Shown: positions 5,829 to 6,229 of the stretch, piece after piece
How positions within the stretch are numbered: the stretch's first letter is position 1
Layout of the letters: each line of letters starts with the position of its first letter
Source of the DNA: Candidatus Omnitrophota bacterium
GTDB lineage: Bacteria; Omnitrophota; Gorgyraeia; Gorgyraeales; Gorgyraeaceae
Length of the DNA stretch: 6,229 nt
Assembly (NCBI GenBank): GCA_013202925.1
Contig: JABMRA010000033.1
Location: 1-6,229 of the forward strand
Direction: 5' to 3'
Notes under the pieces: generated by a model
Database searches by the model: none
Seen by the model: only the letters and a program-made list of their open reading frames with translations
Told to the model about the DNA's origin: nothing
Made by a program: the position numbers and the translations under genes

Positions 5829-6176
5829 ATGGCAGAAACCACACTTTCTCAGGTAATGGAACTTAAAGAGAAATCTCTAGATGAACTTAAGGCTAAATAC
5901 GAGGAGCTATTCCCTAGCCAGAAAGCACCGTCTAACAACAAGGTATATTTATGGCGCAGGATTGCCTATAAACTCCAAGAAATAGAACACAGCGGGCTTT
6001 CTGCCGAAGCGCAGGGCAAAATTGAGGAGTTTATCCAAAAATACGACCCGGTTAATAACAAATCTTTGAGGCCAACAACTGATACAGGCTGTTATGCGAC
6101 AATTATAATTACCGGTGACGACAATTATTCTTTCCGATTAATTGCAAACCATTGTACACTGTTTACGTCTAACTAA
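5829..6176 (+). CDS. DUF2924 family protein, C-terminus apparently replaced by an IS end
   Basis: 115 residues as read. Residues 15-75 match the DUF2924 pattern: SLDELKAKYEELFPSQKAP, then YLWRRIAYKLQEIE (40-53) corresponding to 'fLvrRLAYriQel', then GLSAEAQGKIEEF. These proteins are common on mobile elements and prophage-like regions, often beside serine recombinases; their function is unknown. Family members usually continue past 'RP..GT' into a basic, beta-rich C-terminal half ending with an 'ITG..W.G..FFGL'-like block. Here homology stops at about residue 87 (RPTTDTG), and the last 28 residues are encoded by what looks like the left end of an IS21-type element. I therefore regard it as a truncated, probably disabled gene. 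Start: AAGGAGGT (5815-5822) lies 6 nt before this ATG. A GTG nine codons upstream (5802) is in frame but would place the ribosome binding site inside the gene. Confidence 0.8.
   Translation: MAETTLSQVMELKEKSLDELKAKYEELFPSQKAPSNNKVYLWRRIAYKLQEIEHSGLSAEAQGKIEEFIQKYDPVNNKSLRPTTDTGCYATIIITGDDNYSFRLIANHCTLFTSN
6097..6140 (+). repeat. Two tandem 22-bp repeats at the IS end
   Basis: Two adjacent copies (6097-6118 and 6119-6140) share CGACAATTAT exactly and agree at 17 of 22 positions overall. Spacing of two helical turns suits repeated binding of a transposase dimer, as known for the multiple terminal repeats of IS21-family elements. Confidence 0.65.
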
Positions 6177-6187
6177 AGGAGGCGTAA

Positions 6188-6229
6188 ATGGTGACAGATC
6201 AACAGGTAAGGAGATTGTTTATGTTTAAG
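6188..6229 (+). CDS. istA: N-terminus of a probable IS21-family transposase (IstA), cut by the window edge
   Basis: Fourteen codons reading MVTDQQVRRLFMFK. This matches the usual opening of many IS21-type IstA proteins ('M-V/I-T-D-x-Q-V-R-R-L'), which continue into a helix-turn-helix and then a DDE integrase core outside this window. AGGAGG (6177-6182) sits 5 nt before the ATG, and the gene starts 11 nt after the truncated DUF2924 stop. Only a short piece is visible, so the family call rests on this motif plus the IS-like repeats upstream. Confidence 0.62.
   Translation, partial: MVTDQQVRRLFMFK

Larger units (their letters stand above)
6090..6229 (+). mobile_element. Left end of an IS21-family-like insertion sequence (partial)
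   Basis: The sequence turns from DUF2924 coding into TGTTATGCGAC, a TG-starting end with the 'TTATGCGAC' look of IS21-type termini. It is followed by tandem 22-bp repeats (6097-6140), then a strong ribosome binding site and a transposase start at 6188. The right end, istB and target duplication lie outside the window, so the boundary at 6090 is inferred. Confidence 0.62.

Noticed and set aside
1..6229. CRISPR array or origin of replication
   Set aside because: No regularly spaced direct repeats beyond the two 22-bp IS units, and no DnaA-box cluster was seen by eye.

Overview
The window looks like a piece of a diderm (Gram-negative-type) bacterial chromosome joined to a more A/T-rich, mobile-element-associated segment. 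A heptosyltransferase-type glycosyltransferase points to a lipopolysaccharide-bearing outer membrane. The gene mix, with several orphan reading frames, suggests an uncultivated lineage. Omnitrophota is only an impression, and the sequence alone does not settle the phylum.

Right-to-left on the minus strand, positions 1-2400 hold one compact transcription unit. A well-formed sigma-70-type promoter (2371-2399) drives a formate/nitrite-family channel (1502-2311). After it come a 57-residue two-helix membrane protein (1272-1445), a 179-residue orphan (723-1262) and radC (14-715). The radC stop codon lies inside the 5' end of a tRNA gene that runs off the left edge. Next, also on minus, is a self-contained glycosyltransferase family 9 gene (2487-3515). 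It has its own consensus promoter (3612-3640), a structured leader (3560-3594) and a rho-independent terminator (2417-2453).

From about 3640 rightward the composition drops toward A/T. Two minus-strand genes sit here: a nitrilase-superfamily-like protein whose expected catalytic glutamate is an alanine (3680-4456), and an SPFH/stomatin-type membrane-anchored protein (4536-5384). They are read from a promoter at 5585-5613, directly beside a 26-bp near-perfect palindrome that looks like an operator.

After a gene-poor gap, the plus strand carries a DUF2924-family gene (5829-6176). Its C-terminal half appears to have been replaced by the left end of an IS21-type insertion sequence starting near 6090. 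That end shows two 22-bp tandem repeats and the first 14 codons of a probable IstA transposase (6188-6229).

The left two thirds reads as ordinary chromosome: metabolite transport, envelope sugar transfer, tRNA. The right third reads as accessory DNA. DUF2924 proteins commonly sit beside serine recombinases on mobile elements, so the SPFH/nitrilase-like pair may be cargo, but that link is inference.
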